From: an uncultured Ruminiclostridium sp. | GTDB lineage: Bacteria; Bacillota; Clostridia; Oscillospirales; Ruminococcaceae | Direction: 5' to 3' | Length of the DNA: 64,000 nt | NCBI GenBank assembly: GCA_910579265.1 | Contig: CAJTTE010000005.1 | Location: forward strand, 106,891-170,890 | Part shown: one piece after another, positions 16,822 to 25,857 of the stretch | Layout: each line of letters opens with the position of its first letter | How positions within the stretch are numbered: position 1 is the first letter of the stretch | Program-made: the position numbers and the translations under genes | The notes under the pieces: generated by a model | The model's input: the letters and a program-made list of their open reading frames with translations, nothing else | Told to the model about the DNA's origin: nothing | Databases searched by the model: none

Positions 16822-17529
16822 ATGTTTATGCTTTTGATCCAGAACGTATTAAAAAATCTGATTTTCTTCGCCCTTCACTTTGACGGAATGAATAATTTTC
16901 CGAAGCCTCTGTCAAAAAAAGAAGAGCTTGAATGCATACGGCTGATAGCCGGCGGAGATGAAAAGGCAAGGGAAAAGCTTATAGAACACAATCTCCGTTT
17001 AGTTGCCTATATAGTAAAAAAGCATTATTCCGAATCCTGTGATCAGGAAGACCTGATTTCTATAGGAACGATCGGGCTTATAAAAGCCGTGGAAACTTAC
17101 TCGGAAGGAAGAAACACAAATTTTTCCACATACGCAGGAAAATGCATAGATAATCAGATAAAAATGTATTTTCGAAAAATCAAGCATCAGCAGACCGAAA
17201 TGTACCTTGACGCACCGATAGAAATAGATAAGGAAGGTAATCCGCTGACAATAGCCGATATTTTCAAAGACGTGACCGATGTGTCAAAAGAAGTCGATCT
17301 TCGTATCGATCTTCAAAAGCTGTACAGATATATAAACGAAACGCTTGATGAACGTGAAAAACTTATTTTAACGAGCCGATACGGATTAAATTCAGGAAAA
17401 GGATTTCCCGACAAAGCACTGACGCAGCGGGAAGTAGCCGAAAAATTGAATATATCCCGCTCATACGTAAGCAGAATTGAAAAAAAAGCTTTAAAAAAAT
17501 TATCAGATAGATTTGAAAAAAATGACTGA
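16822..17529 (+). CDS. sigK: Sporulation sigma factor SigK (late mother cell)
   Basis: 235 residues from the ATG at 16822 (AAAGGA 11 bp upstream; an in-frame ATG at 16795 has no site). A hydrophobic pro-sequence-like N-terminus of about 25 residues comes first. Then come NNFPKPLSKKEE, the sigma region 2 motifs KLIEHNLRLVAYIVKK and DLISIGTIGLIKAVE, the SigE/SigK-type APIEIDKEGNPLTIADIF, and region 4 ending RSYVSRIEKKALKKL. The order and the FPKPLS motif fit SigK rather than SigE. The gene is uninterrupted, with no skin element. bofA, which controls pro-SigK processing in Bacillus, lies at 63.3 kb. Confidence 0.88.
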   Translation: MFMLLIQNVLKNLIFFALHFDGMNNFPKPLSKKEELECIRLIAGGDEKAREKLIEHNLRLVAYIVKKHYSESCDQEDLISIGTIGLIKAVETYSEGRNTNFSTYAGKCIDNQIKMYFRKIKHQQTEMYLDAPIEIDKEGNPLTIADIFKDVTDVSKEVDLRIDLQKLYRYINETLDEREKLILTSRYGLNSGKGFPDKALTQREVAEKLNISRSYVSRIEKKALKKLSDRFEKND

Positions 17530-17691
17530 CAACATAATTTTTATTTTACCTCATAAGTGGAAAAATGTCAATTGTTTATAGCCCGAAATTTCACTGTATA
17601 CTTACCCTGCGATAAAAAACGCATTATGCTTGCGGAAAACAAAGTAAAGCCGATATTTTATCACTTCCCGCCATAATCACGTTTTTTCGAT

Positions 17692-17945
17692 CTCTTCTTC
17701 CTCTTTCACCAGCTGAGGTTATTATATCATAAAAAGAGCGCAGCAAAGCGGAGTGATTCCCAAAAAACGATACAATGTTCTCAGACATTAAAATAAGATC
17801 TTCCTCTTTCCTTTGTCTGAGGTTATTATACCATAAGAAAAGTGAGCAAAGCGAACGCTTCCTTTAAAACGGTAAAATGTTCTCAAACATTAAAATAATT
17901 TCTTCCACTTTACTTCGTTTGAGGTTATTATACCACATACGCCTA
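17692..17945 (+). repeat. Array of the 104-bp unit (about 2.5 units)
   Basis: GAGGTTATTATA landmarks at about 17716, 17819 and 17921. The middle unit has CTCAGAC..GTCTGAG arms and the next CTCAAAC..GTTTGAG, so both arms change together. Confidence 0.8.
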
Positions 17946-18180
17946 TCTGCTTTCAATGGCCAAATCGGAAAAAACCAAAAAAAATTTCACCTTAAAATTT
18001 CCCCGCAGTTATCCCCATTATCGAGGTCGATAACCATAAAAACGATTTTCGATAAATAACCTTTTAGTTGTCTTAAAGCAGCAGTTTAATTTTTCTGCCG
18101 TGAAAAAAGCTCGGCTTACAAAAAGCCTGATACTGATTGTGGAAACAGTTTCAGATTACGAAAGGGCAGCGGCGTATTGT

Positions 18181-18352
18181 TATTATATTGCTCCCCCAAG
18201 TAACTCTTTAAGAATTTGTGCGCCGAAGGGCTGTGGAAAGACAAGGAAGAAGACCGCAGGAATATGCACATATTTCAAAGGCTTCTGACGAAGTATTTAG
18301 GCAGCCGGGCAAGCAGAATAATTCAAGAGTTAATTGGGGGAGCAATAATATA
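18181..18352. repeat. MITE-C, about 172 bp with 30-bp terminal inverted repeats
   Basis: Left arm TATTATATTGCTCCCCCAAG then TAACTCTT. The right arm, read in reverse complement, is TATATTATTGCTCCCCCAAT then TAACTCTT. The interior has no open frame of note but shares a CGCAGGAATA..ATATTTCAA string with MITE-B, so the two may be relatives. Only one copy is in the window. Confidence 0.8.
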
Positions 18353-18471
18353 AAAGAGCATGTTTCTTTAAGAATTAAAGCAATAAGGCTGACGGCAATT
18401 TCTTCCTGAAAAAATCGTTATATCCGGTTTTTTGTGGCTCATACAAGACCGAAGCATACTTTCCGGCAGAT

Positions 18472-18652
18472 TTAAGGTAACACCGCACAATGATTGCGTG
18501 TGAATTGCGCAGTCAGATATTTCGTCAGCTTGCATAAATACGACGCAGGAATACCGACGTATTTCAAGGAGGATTTGTGTAAGCTGACGGAATATATGCA
18601 AGCAATACGCACGCAAAGCCGTCAGGCGGTCATTGTGCGGTATTGCCTTAAT
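18472..18652. repeat. MITE-B, full copy of about 180 bp
   Basis: Terminal inverted repeats TTAAGGTAACACCGCACAAT and (reverse complement of the right end) TTAAGGCAATACCGCACAAT. Its right half recurs at 8350-8456. The interior contains CGACGCAGGAATACCGACGT and a GTAAGCTGACGG segment. Confidence 0.85.
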
Positions 18653-18668
18653 AAAGCGGATTATGATT

Positions 18669-19235
18669 TTATAAAAACTCGCACTGACCTCCGCCCCAAA
18701 AATCAGAGTTATAGTCGTATATATGTTCACCCGTGTTGCCGTCTCCCCAAAACAACAGCTTTTCATGATCAAAAACAAATTCGCAGCCGTTCTCCGGAGC
18801 ACCATAATCGGACCGTAGCCAAAGAAAAAGCGAAAAGATTCCGATATCGTCTTTTACATCATCCGGATTTATATGAATTCGGTAAATAAAATCCTTTGGT
18901 TCCCGGGCAAAATGGAGATCCGCCATACTTTTGACTAATCCCTTATCCGTTCTGATGCCTATACCCATTGTACCGAACACCGGAAGCATTGCTTTCAGCA
19001 TTTCTTCATACAGAATTTGAATGTGTCCGGTAATAAAACCGAGCGTATTTTTAAGTATAGCCTCTTTTCCCTCCGATTGTCCCATGATCATAAGGACAGG
19101 ACAGGATTGACCTGAAAATTCACTGTTCCATGACATATGAATTCTCATTCTATGCGTCTCATCCTTCTCGTATTTCTCGTGCTTCCTGATATCCATAAGC
19201 TCATTAAAAGCCGTCTCGTCAAACCGGTATTTCAT
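18669..19235 (-). CDS. Hypothetical cytosolic protein (possible DUF6985-like)
   Basis: 188 residues from the ATG at 19235, which has AGAGGA 9 bp upstream. Mixed alpha/beta composition, no signal peptide or membrane span. The C-terminal half (RIHINPDDVKDD, then LFLWLRSDYGAPENGCEF and LLFWGDGNTGEHIYDY) looks like the small bacterial immunity/toxin-accessory DUFs, but I cannot assign it firmly. It is flanked by MITE-B on its 3' side with only 16 bp between. No operon partner. Confidence 0.65.
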   Translation of the reverse strand: MKYRFDETAFNELMDIRKHEKYEKDETHRMRIHMSWNSEFSGQSCPVLMIMGQSEGKEAILKNTLGFITGHIQILYEEMLKAMLPVFGTMGIGIRTDKGLVKSMADLHFAREPKDFIYRIHINPDDVKDDIGIFSLFLWLRSDYGAPENGCEFVFDHEKLLFWGDGNTGEHIYDYNSDFWGGGQCEFL

Positions 19236-19504
19236 CTGATACATTCCTCTGTCTTCGTTTTATATTTTGATGTCTTATTGGCAGCACTGCGCATTCTGCT
19301 TGCTTTTCTGTTTCTTACAAACCGATACCGATGCTTATAATACGACCGTTCCCTTATTCAACGATACGAAAAGCGGCGACCATTTAGCTATTTCATATCA
19401 ATATCCTATTCCGTCTGTCCGCAAAACCCTTAACCTGCATACAGCCTAAAAACAATGATGACGGATAAAAACATATCATGTACGTTTTCCCGTAAACAAA
19501 CAAT

Positions 19505-19534
19505 AAACGGAAAGCTTTAAATCTTTCCGTTTTG
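19505..19534 (-). terminator. Terminator of the hemerythrin gene
   Basis: AAACGGAAAG/CTTTCCGTTT stem with an 8-base loop, 27 bp beyond the stop codon. T-rich on both sides, possibly bidirectional. Confidence 0.75.
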
Positions 19535-19560
19535 TTTTATAATATGAACTATATCGGATG

Positions 19561-20490
19561 TCATGATGAAATATAGCCTCCGGCTTTAACGGTTTTGATG
19601 CAAAAAGCAATATGACCGAATTTGGTGTTCCAAAGAATGCTTATATCAGGATGAAGCTTTTTAAAATCACCACGAAAAGCTTCTTTATCAACTATCCCGT
19701 CGCTAAGAAGCATGACATTATCATTCGTATATTTTTCGATAAAATTAACAACAAATGTCTGTGAAAGCTCTTCCATCATAGACATTGCCATTTCATTAAG
19801 GGCTGTGAGCTTTTTGCCGATAAGCTTGCCTATCGATTCGCATACCAGATTTCTGTCAAGAAGAAGCACGGCTCTGTAAATATCATTTTTAGAGCCTTTG
19901 TATATCGTGTAATAATGAAGAGTCTCGCCTATGTCATATGCATCGTAATTCAGGTTTTCAGCCACTATTTCAAGCTGAAACAACCTGCGGACAAAATTCT
20001 CCGCATGTGATCTTAAAACAGAAAGTGCGTCTCCGTTTATTCCGGTCTCCCACTGGCTTCTTACCTTACCGACTATTGCCTGATCCTCAAGCATTATATG
20101 TGCTGTCAGCCATGCCGCACAAACGCCCGCAAAATGCTCCACGGATTTTTCCGAATAATTTGTTTCCACCATCTGTTTTTCAAGGGCCGGAATAGTAATT
20201 TCCCTCATACTGTCATGTATTCTCTTATGGGTTTCATATCCCCCGTAACCGATTTTGAGCTGCAACTCCTCTTCCTGCGCAAAGTGCTGTATGGTATACT
20301 GCTTTAAGTACTTGACCGCTTCTATGCAGGTCAATCTGTTTTTTTCATAATCCCCTTGACAAAGATTTTTCAAAAGCCTGCGTACAATGGTAAACAGCTT
20401 CTGGTGCGCGCTGTCTATCTCCTCCACATTAACACAGTATTCGTCTCTCCAGGAAAACAACTCATCAACATCATCAATTTTGCTGTTCAT
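19561..20490 (-). CDS. Bacteriohemerythrin fused to a CheX-like domain
   Basis: 309 residues. The N-terminal hemerythrin domain (about 12-145) has the seven di-iron ligands: H29, H69, E73, H88, H92, H131 and D136, so it should bind O2 or act as an oxygen or iron sensor. The C-terminal half (about 155-309) has no transmembrane part. A helix like NEMAMSMMEELSQTFVVNF resembles the CheC/CheX phosphatase helix, but the fold assignment is tentative. No chemotaxis gene is nearby. GGAGG upstream of the start. It stands alone, with a downstream terminator. Confidence 0.8.
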   Translation of the reverse strand: MNSKIDDVDELFSWRDEYCVNVEEIDSAHQKLFTIVRRLLKNLCQGDYEKNRLTCIEAVKYLKQYTIQHFAQEEELQLKIGYGGYETHKRIHDSMREITIPALEKQMVETNYSEKSVEHFAGVCAAWLTAHIMLEDQAIVGKVRSQWETGINGDALSVLRSHAENFVRRLFQLEIVAENLNYDAYDIGETLHYYTIYKGSKNDIYRAVLLLDRNLVCESIGKLIGKKLTALNEMAMSMMEELSQTFVVNFIEKYTNDNVMLLSDGIVDKEAFRGDFKKLHPDISILWNTKFGHIAFCIKTVKAGGYISS

Positions 20491-21408
20491 AACCTTTCAT
20501 TACCTCCAGATTAAAGTTTAAGAACTGAATTATCTTCAGTTTTATAAATAACCGTCAATCGGCAAGACAACTTTCTTTAAATTATATTACTGTTTCATAA
20601 TATTGTCAAGATTAAACTGCCACCGTCATTTTTATTTCAGATCGATCCAATATATTTATGGCGTATCTGAAAACAAAGCAAATTTGCACAATTACGCTAA
20701 AGCGTGGCGATTTCAAGGAAAAAAGCGGAGAAATACGAGGGTATTTCATATTAATCCCTTTGGAATAACTATCGGCATTCTTTGACGCGAAAAACATCCG
20801 CAGTTAGTAGACATTGTGCAATTTGCGGCTTTTCAGTTAGCCCCTAATTACAGCCTTCTGATCGGAAATGATTGAGAAAGCCTGCGACAACTAAATACAT
20901 AAGATTATCGGTTTTCTTATGAAACGCTCCCCGACTGAAGCATACCGATGCACTTTACCGCCATCGGCTCACGGTAAGAATAAGAAGCGTCTTTGATTTT
21001 ATGAACGGATATGCAAACGTAGCTATAACACGAATACTGACATAGAAAAGCCTAAAACGATAAATAAGCCGCCGTAGTACAATTCATAGCCGGGCGAAAA
21101 GACGCACTGTGATTTTTTCTTTATTCCATAGGGCTTCATGTTTTAAAAATACGGGATAGAAAAAAATATAACGATGTGATAAAATGATATGGGAAAAGTC
21201 AATAAAATATAAATGATTTTCCGTATGGGCAATATGATTTGTTCAAAGCATTCATTGACAAAATAAAAGCGGCTTGTCCTGCCGTGCAAAACACTCGTTT
21301 TTTCGGTGAAAAATTACGGAGCTGCAAATAAAAAACACTCTTTATCAAAAATTTTTCTGTCACAAAGACAAGATAACGTTGTCTAATTAAACAGGAGGTA
21401 AAAAATCT
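20491..21408. other. Intergenic region with MITE-A copy 3
   Basis: About 0.9 kb. Holds MITE-A (20660-20847). Shortly before the ECF sigma gene there is a small palindrome GACAA..TTGTC at 21367-21383. No riboswitch recognised. Confidence 0.5.
20660..20847 (+). repeat. MITE-A copy 3
   Basis: The best-preserved copy: outer arm GGCGTATCTGAAAACAAAGC and AAATTTGCACAATTACGCT; inner stems ACGCTAAAGCGT and GACGC..GCATCC; closing arm AATTGTGCAATTTGCGGC, TTTTCAGTTAGCCCCTAA. Inverted arms pair over roughly 30 bp with a few mismatches. Confidence 0.85.
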
Positions 21409-22260
21409 ATGAATAAAAAAACAAATGAAGAATTACAGGCTTTGGTCAACAAAGCCGCGTCAGGGGATAAGAAATCCCTTGAAACACTTGTTGCAGAAGT
21501 GCAAGACACTGTATTCAATTTATCCCTGCGTATGCTCGGTACTTTTTCGGATGCGGAAGATGCCACTCAGGATATCCTGTTAAAAATTATAACGCATCTG
21601 TCATCTTTCAGAGGCGACAGCACATTTAAAACGTGGGTATTCAGTATTGCGGCAAATCATCTAAAAGATTATAAAAAGCATATGTTTGCCGGAATGCCGT
21701 TAAGCTTTGAGTATTACGGAGACGACATAGAAAACGGGAAAATTCAGGATCTGCCGGATCTGACCCAGAACGTAGAAAAGGACTTATTGGCGGAAGAACT
21801 GAAAATGTCCTGTACAAATGTAATGCTTCAGTGCCTTGACCCGGAAAGCAGATGTATTTTTATCTTGGGTACGATGTTTAAGCTTGACAGTCGTATTGCC
21901 GCAGAGATTTTTAAAATGACACCGGAAGCGTATCGTCAGCGGCTTTCCAGGATTCGCAAAAAAATGGCGGACTTTCTCGGGCAATATTGTGGTGAATACG
22001 GCTGCGGCGGATGCAAATGTAAAGACAGATTGAACTATGCTATACAAAGCCATAGGCTTAACCCTTTGCAGCTGGATTATGTAACAGCTGAGGAAATCCC
22101 CGTTCAGACTATTATTGATGTAAAAAATGCCATGGAAGATGTTGACGATTTATCTCAGGATTTTTCATTCTGCAAATCCTATAAATCTTCGGAACGTGCA
22201 AAACATCTGATACAGGAATTTTTAGATTCTACACAGCTTTCCGTTATCCGCAATTCGTAA
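21409..22260 (+). CDS. ECF-type sigma-70 factor with Cys-rich C-terminal extension
   Basis: 283 residues, about 100 longer than a minimal ECF factor. Region 2 spans about 15-85 (DAEDATQDILLKIITHLSSF, FKTWVFSIAANH). Region 4 is around 135-175 (TPEAYRQRLSRIRKKMADFL). It is followed by a Cys-rich CGEYGCGGCKCKDRL segment likely to bind a metal, and a 70-residue C-terminal part. No anti-sigma gene is next to it, so the extension may carry out sensing. AGGAGG ribosome binding site. The promoter region has a short GACAA/TTGTC palindrome. Targets unknown. Confidence 0.88.
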   Translation: MNKKTNEELQALVNKAASGDKKSLETLVAEVQDTVFNLSLRMLGTFSDAEDATQDILLKIITHLSSFRGDSTFKTWVFSIAANHLKDYKKHMFAGMPLSFEYYGDDIENGKIQDLPDLTQNVEKDLLAEELKMSCTNVMLQCLDPESRCIFILGTMFKLDSRIAAEIFKMTPEAYRQRLSRIRKKMADFLGQYCGEYGCGGCKCKDRLNYAIQSHRLNPLQLDYVTAEEIPVQTIIDVKNAMEDVDDLSQDFSFCKSYKSSERAKHLIQEFLDSTQLSVIRNS

Positions 22261-22664
22261 GAAAAAAGACAAATTGAACAAACGCATCTGATGACGGTTC
22301 ATTTCCCCATTATGTATTAATAACAAACGAAGATGACATAACGCGAACAAGTAAAGCACCTAAAAAGAAAACATAGTATTGAAAAAGCTTTGACTGAAAT
22401 TGATTCCAAAAAGGGATGATCCTGCATTTTTTAGCTTGCGTATATGAGCGGATATTCCGGGCAACTGTTTTTTATGTTATAAATAAATATTATTTGGATG
22501 GCAAAGCGGTAAATATTGAACAGCTTGACAACGTCATATACATGACAATTCCGAATAAAGCCTTACATTTGGTTTTATAAGAGCATAAGTCTATCCGTTT
22601 ATGCAAAATCCTGTACCTCTTGTGTATTCGATCTAAAGACAGACTGACGTTATTATCTTTTGAA
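22261..22664. other. Low-content region after the ECF sigma gene
   Basis: Contains only a possible 54-codon frame (22416-22580). Another open frame just before it (REQVKHLKRKHSIEKAL) suggests the area is decayed coding sequence. Confidence 0.35.
22416..22580 (+). CDS. Possible small ORF or gene remnant
   Basis: 54 codons beginning at ATG with an AAAAAGGG immediately in front (too close to be a good site). The translation has a hydrophobic helix-like first part and then KYYLDGKAVNIEQLDNVIYM, which reads like real protein. I know no family. It may be the 3' remnant of a longer gene, because a frame-shifted protein-like segment precedes it. Confidence 0.25.
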   Translation: MILHFLACVYERIFRATVFYVINKYYLDGKAVNIEQLDNVIYMTIPNKALHLVL

Positions 22665-22910
22665 AAGCCCTAATCAGACCCGCCACTGAAGTAGCGGGTT
22701 GCACACGCCCTAAAAGGGCTTATTATGGGCTCAACCTCAAAAGGGCATTGAAGGTCTGACATAGCATTACTATTAAAGACAGCCGCAGAAGCGGCTGTCT
22801 GTTTTTATCCTTTGATTCTTTCTGCCCTTAAACGGGTAACATATTCCTTAAAAATCATTTGATCATATTCAAAATCTTTTTATATGATACCGGATATATT
22901 GTTTTATTGC
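22665..22910 (-). mobile_element. IS200/IS605-type 3' end remnant
   Basis: Closely parallels 45945-46200. Two hairpins, ACCCGC/GCGGGT (22678-22699) and GACAGCCGC/GCGGCTGTC (22778-22799), are separated by CACACGCCC and AGCATTAC landmarks. Upstream on the minus strand, the translation includes a TPFKGRKNQRIKTDSR-like string equivalent to the C-terminal DPFxG of IS200 TnpA. Only the end of the element remains. Confidence 0.6.
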
Positions 22911-22914
22911 GTTT

Positions 22915-23285
22915 TCGTTCCTTACCGCTTTACTTCGTTTGAGGTTATTATACCATAAAAAGAGCGCAGCAAAGCGGAGCGATTCCTCAAAACTGGTACA
23001 ATGTTCTCAAACATTAAAATAAATTCTTCCTCTTTACTTTGTTTGAGGTTATTATACCATAAGAAAAGTGAGCGAAGCGAACGCTTCCTTTAAAACGGTA
23101 AAATGTTCTCAAACATCAAAATAAATTCTTCCTCTTTATTTCGTTTGAGGTTATTATACCATAAAAAGAACATAGCAAAGCGGAGCGATTCCTCCAAATC
23201 GATAAAATGTCCTCAAACATTAAAATAATCACTTCCTCTTTACTTCGTTTGAGGTTATATACCATAAGAAGAGCGCAGCGAAGCG
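22915..23285 (+). repeat. Array of the 104-bp unit (about 3.5 units)
   Basis: GAGGTTATTATACC landmarks at about 22939, 23044, 23148 and 23249. It abuts the IS200 remnant and runs into the 3' end of the transglutaminase-like pseudogene, whose reading frame ends inside the last unit. Confidence 0.8.
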
Positions 23286-24027
23286 ATTCCTCTGAGAAAT
23301 TTTCCCCATCTCTGACGGAACAATTATTCTGGATTTTTCAAAATTATATTCCAAACCGCTATTTTGAAAAACAATAAACATTACCATATTCTTTGTCAGC
23401 ATACGGGCATATTCAAGGCATCGTTCGTGATCACGTATAACTTTCCCTGAACTGTAAAACCATATCTCATCCTCCAAAGCAAGATGGTTTCTTAATGTCA
23501 TCATATCCATTCCGGCTCCGTCTTTATCACAATGAACATTTCCCATGGCAGGGTCCGCAACAAACCGATGCCTGTTTGCTTCATCATATACATGTACAAG
23601 AATATATGTGTCCATATCCTCCTTATCATAGGGAATACTGCATACGCATTTTGATCGGAAACCCAAAGAAATCAATATATCATTCAAAACTCTATACCGC
23701 ACCCGGCGCAGCTCAGCTTAATATCCCTGTAAGCACAATTCCATCAATTGAATTCCGTTATACTGATACGGATCATGGATAGTCGTGTTCATATCCTTAG
23801 CAAATAATCTGATAATCCCGCAAAGCTTTGCCGCGCTCTTGTAGATCGTATCATACACAAACTTTGATAATAACCTGTGTTTTTCCAAAAACGGCATGCT
23901 ATAAGGATTCTTATGATATATTGTTTTTTCCTCTCTGTCAGCATATGAAAAATCAGAATAAATTCTCAATATTCTTTGATTTTAAACATGCTTTAAATGC
24001 TCCGCCGATTCTAAATTCCTTATACAT
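23229..24027 (-). pseudogene. Broken transglutaminase-like protein of the peptide locus
   Basis: Begins at ATG 24027 directly after the S8 protease stop (opening MYKEFRIGGAFKACLKSKN). It needs a frameshift near 23960 to continue as SDFSYADREEK and has an in-frame TAA at 23718 before ELRRVRYRVLNDILISLGF. The stretch VLNDILISLGFRSKCVCSIP...HVYDEANRHRFVADPAM matches the transglutaminase-like core (Cys-VLN..LGF.SR, His, WxxDPT). However, the catalytic Cys and His positions hold Arg/Val and Tyr. It is the last gene of the RiPP operon and is probably dead. Confidence 0.65.
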
Positions 24028-24032
24028 ATAAA

Positions 24033-25820
24033 TCAACTGAAATTCTCAACAATCAATTTAAACAGCTCCTGCATCTGCTCTTTATTTCCAGATTCGAAGC
24101 ATGGCTTGGAGCAGGATCCCTCTATCTCATATTTTTTTAATGCAATGTTTTCAGCGCTCTCTTTTTTTGAAGGTGTTCCAACCATTGAATATTCCCCCGC
24201 AAATGTCATTGTAAAAAGCACGGTTGCAATCACGTCGCATGAACCCAAGGATTCTATGAATGAAATAGTTCTTTTTATATAATCCGTATCATCAAAGATA
24301 TTTACACAAAGCACCACCTTGTCCGGATTGATTCCCGTCAGAAAATCGATCTGTTTGCATGTAGTATATCTTACATTCGTAAATCCATAAGGGATTGTAC
24401 CGGATTGGCATCCTGCAAGAATAATATCCACACCTTTTTCCTGTATGGTGTTCAGACTATCGTTCAATGCCTCGATAAAAAGCTGACTGTCCATTTGAAA
24501 ATATTTATTATAACCGAAGTGAAACACATCGTCCATTCCAAACAGCGGTGAAGACGGCTCGCTTCCGATTTGCCCCAAAGTATATCCTTGTTCAAGGAAC
24601 ATTTCTCTTAATATCAATTGAAGCGTATATTTTCCCTGCCTTGCACCCGTTCCGAAAACTCCCAGTACGGGACAGCAGATATCATAAAGCTTTCCGAACT
24701 TATTCGGAATATAACTTTTGTTAGGCCAATCTGCCTGCACCGTGCTGAAATCCTTTAAAGCATCCGGCGCCTCGTCAAAACAGTATACTTTTTTATTATA
24801 TTTTTCACAAAAGGTCAGCATTTTTTTCATCCAATCCTGACCGGTAACGTCATTATACTCTTCCAGATGTCCGAGTATAACCGTATCAAATGTCTCGTCC
24901 CATGAGATATTTTTCATATCCTGAATTAAATATTCACGGTTTCCGTCATATGTTTTTATTTTTCTGCCGACATTTCCGGTTTTAACTGTGTCATATACTC
25001 CATATAAAGAAAACGGCAGCAGATTGTCAAATTTTACAACGCTGTGCATTTCTTTATTATACGGAAAAAGTATGGCCTTCTTAATATCACCGGAGACTTT
25101 TTCGGGCTTAAGCTCATTTGATTTTGTATTCATTTCTTTACTCAGAACATAGCCTGCTGCCTGATACAAAAACGATATGGCTTTATCCGTGGTATCCGCT
25201 TCTGAAGAAGCCAGTAATCTCGTAACGTGCGCACAGGCTATACTGGAACCTGATACAAACATATATTTTGGATAAAGCCATGGGATTCTCTGTACCTTTC
25301 CGAATGCGAATACATTTACCATGGAGTCCTCCACGTAAACAAGATCATCACGCTTCTTACAGAGCAGATCATTGTCTACGCCGATAACGCATGAAAAAGC
25401 GGCAGGATAGGAAACCGCGCCCGAATTATCAAATGCAGCTACGATGATAGTATTCCTGTCGTATAGCTTCCTGCAAATATCGTTCAGCTGCCTTTTTTGC
25501 GTACAAGAAGTAATACCTAAGCTTAAATTGAGTATGTCGCATTCTATATTATCATAGACATATTGCAGTGCATACAGCAGTACTTCCTCATTACATTCAA
25601 GCAAGTCATCAAATATTTTCAGAATACTGTATGAATTCCTGTCTCCGCTTTGTAATACGGACAGTACAGCCGTTCCGTGTCCTATTTTATCCTCTGCACC
25701 TTCAATTACCCTGATCTCGTTACCGCATTGCTGGATAGTAACGGCCTTTTCGATTTGCTCTTTATTAATATGCACATTTTCCGCATCATAACCGCTGTCA
25801 ACTATACAAATTCTTTTCAT
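24033..25820 (-). CDS. S8 (subtilisin-like) protease fused to a clostridial peptide-maturation domain
   Basis: 595 residues from the ATG at 25820 (AAAGGGG 5 bp upstream). The N-terminal subtilase domain (about 1-235) has a complete triad: D8 in VDSGYD, H48 in GHGTAV and S193 in SGSSIACAHV, with oxyanion N132 in DNSG. It has no signal peptide or propeptide. The C-terminal 350 residues include a P-loop-like GVFGTGARQGKYTLQL followed by GSEPSSPLFGMDD and LAGCQSGTIPYG, resembling DUF1611 and, from memory, the TIGR04066 peptide-maturation family. It probably removes the leader of the modified peptide in the cytoplasm. Intact, in contrast to its two neighbours. Confidence 0.85.
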   Translation of the reverse strand: MKRICIVDSGYDAENVHINKEQIEKAVTIQQCGNEIRVIEGAEDKIGHGTAVLSVLQSGDRNSYSILKIFDDLLECNEEVLLYALQYVYDNIECDILNLSLGITSCTQKRQLNDICRKLYDRNTIIVAAFDNSGAVSYPAAFSCVIGVDNDLLCKKRDDLVYVEDSMVNVFAFGKVQRIPWLYPKYMFVSGSSIACAHVTRLLASSEADTTDKAISFLYQAAGYVLSKEMNTKSNELKPEKVSGDIKKAILFPYNKEMHSVVKFDNLLPFSLYGVYDTVKTGNVGRKIKTYDGNREYLIQDMKNISWDETFDTVILGHLEEYNDVTGQDWMKKMLTFCEKYNKKVYCFDEAPDALKDFSTVQADWPNKSYIPNKFGKLYDICCPVLGVFGTGARQGKYTLQLILREMFLEQGYTLGQIGSEPSSPLFGMDDVFHFGYNKYFQMDSQLFIEALNDSLNTIQEKGVDIILAGCQSGTIPYGFTNVRYTTCKQIDFLTGINPDKVVLCVNIFDDTDYIKRTISFIESLGSCDVIATVLFTMTFAGEYSMVGTPSKKESAENIALKKYEIEGSCSKPCFESGNKEQMQELFKLIVENFS

Positions 25821-25857
25821 GAAAACCCCTTTCTTTGTCTTTGGAGCTTCGGCATTT

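Larger units (their letters stand above)
17530..18668. other. Accessory intergenic region: repeat array and two MITEs
   Basis: Holds a 104-bp repeat array (17692-17945), MITE-C (18181-18352) and MITE-B (18472-18652). No gene is supported, and the short open frames here fall inside these elements. Confidence 0.6.

Noticed and set aside
22770..22810. Stand-alone intrinsic terminator
   Set aside because: The GACAGCCGC/GCGGCTGTC stem with T-tail is part of the repeated IS200 end found also at 46058, so it is better explained as an element end, although it may also terminate transcription.
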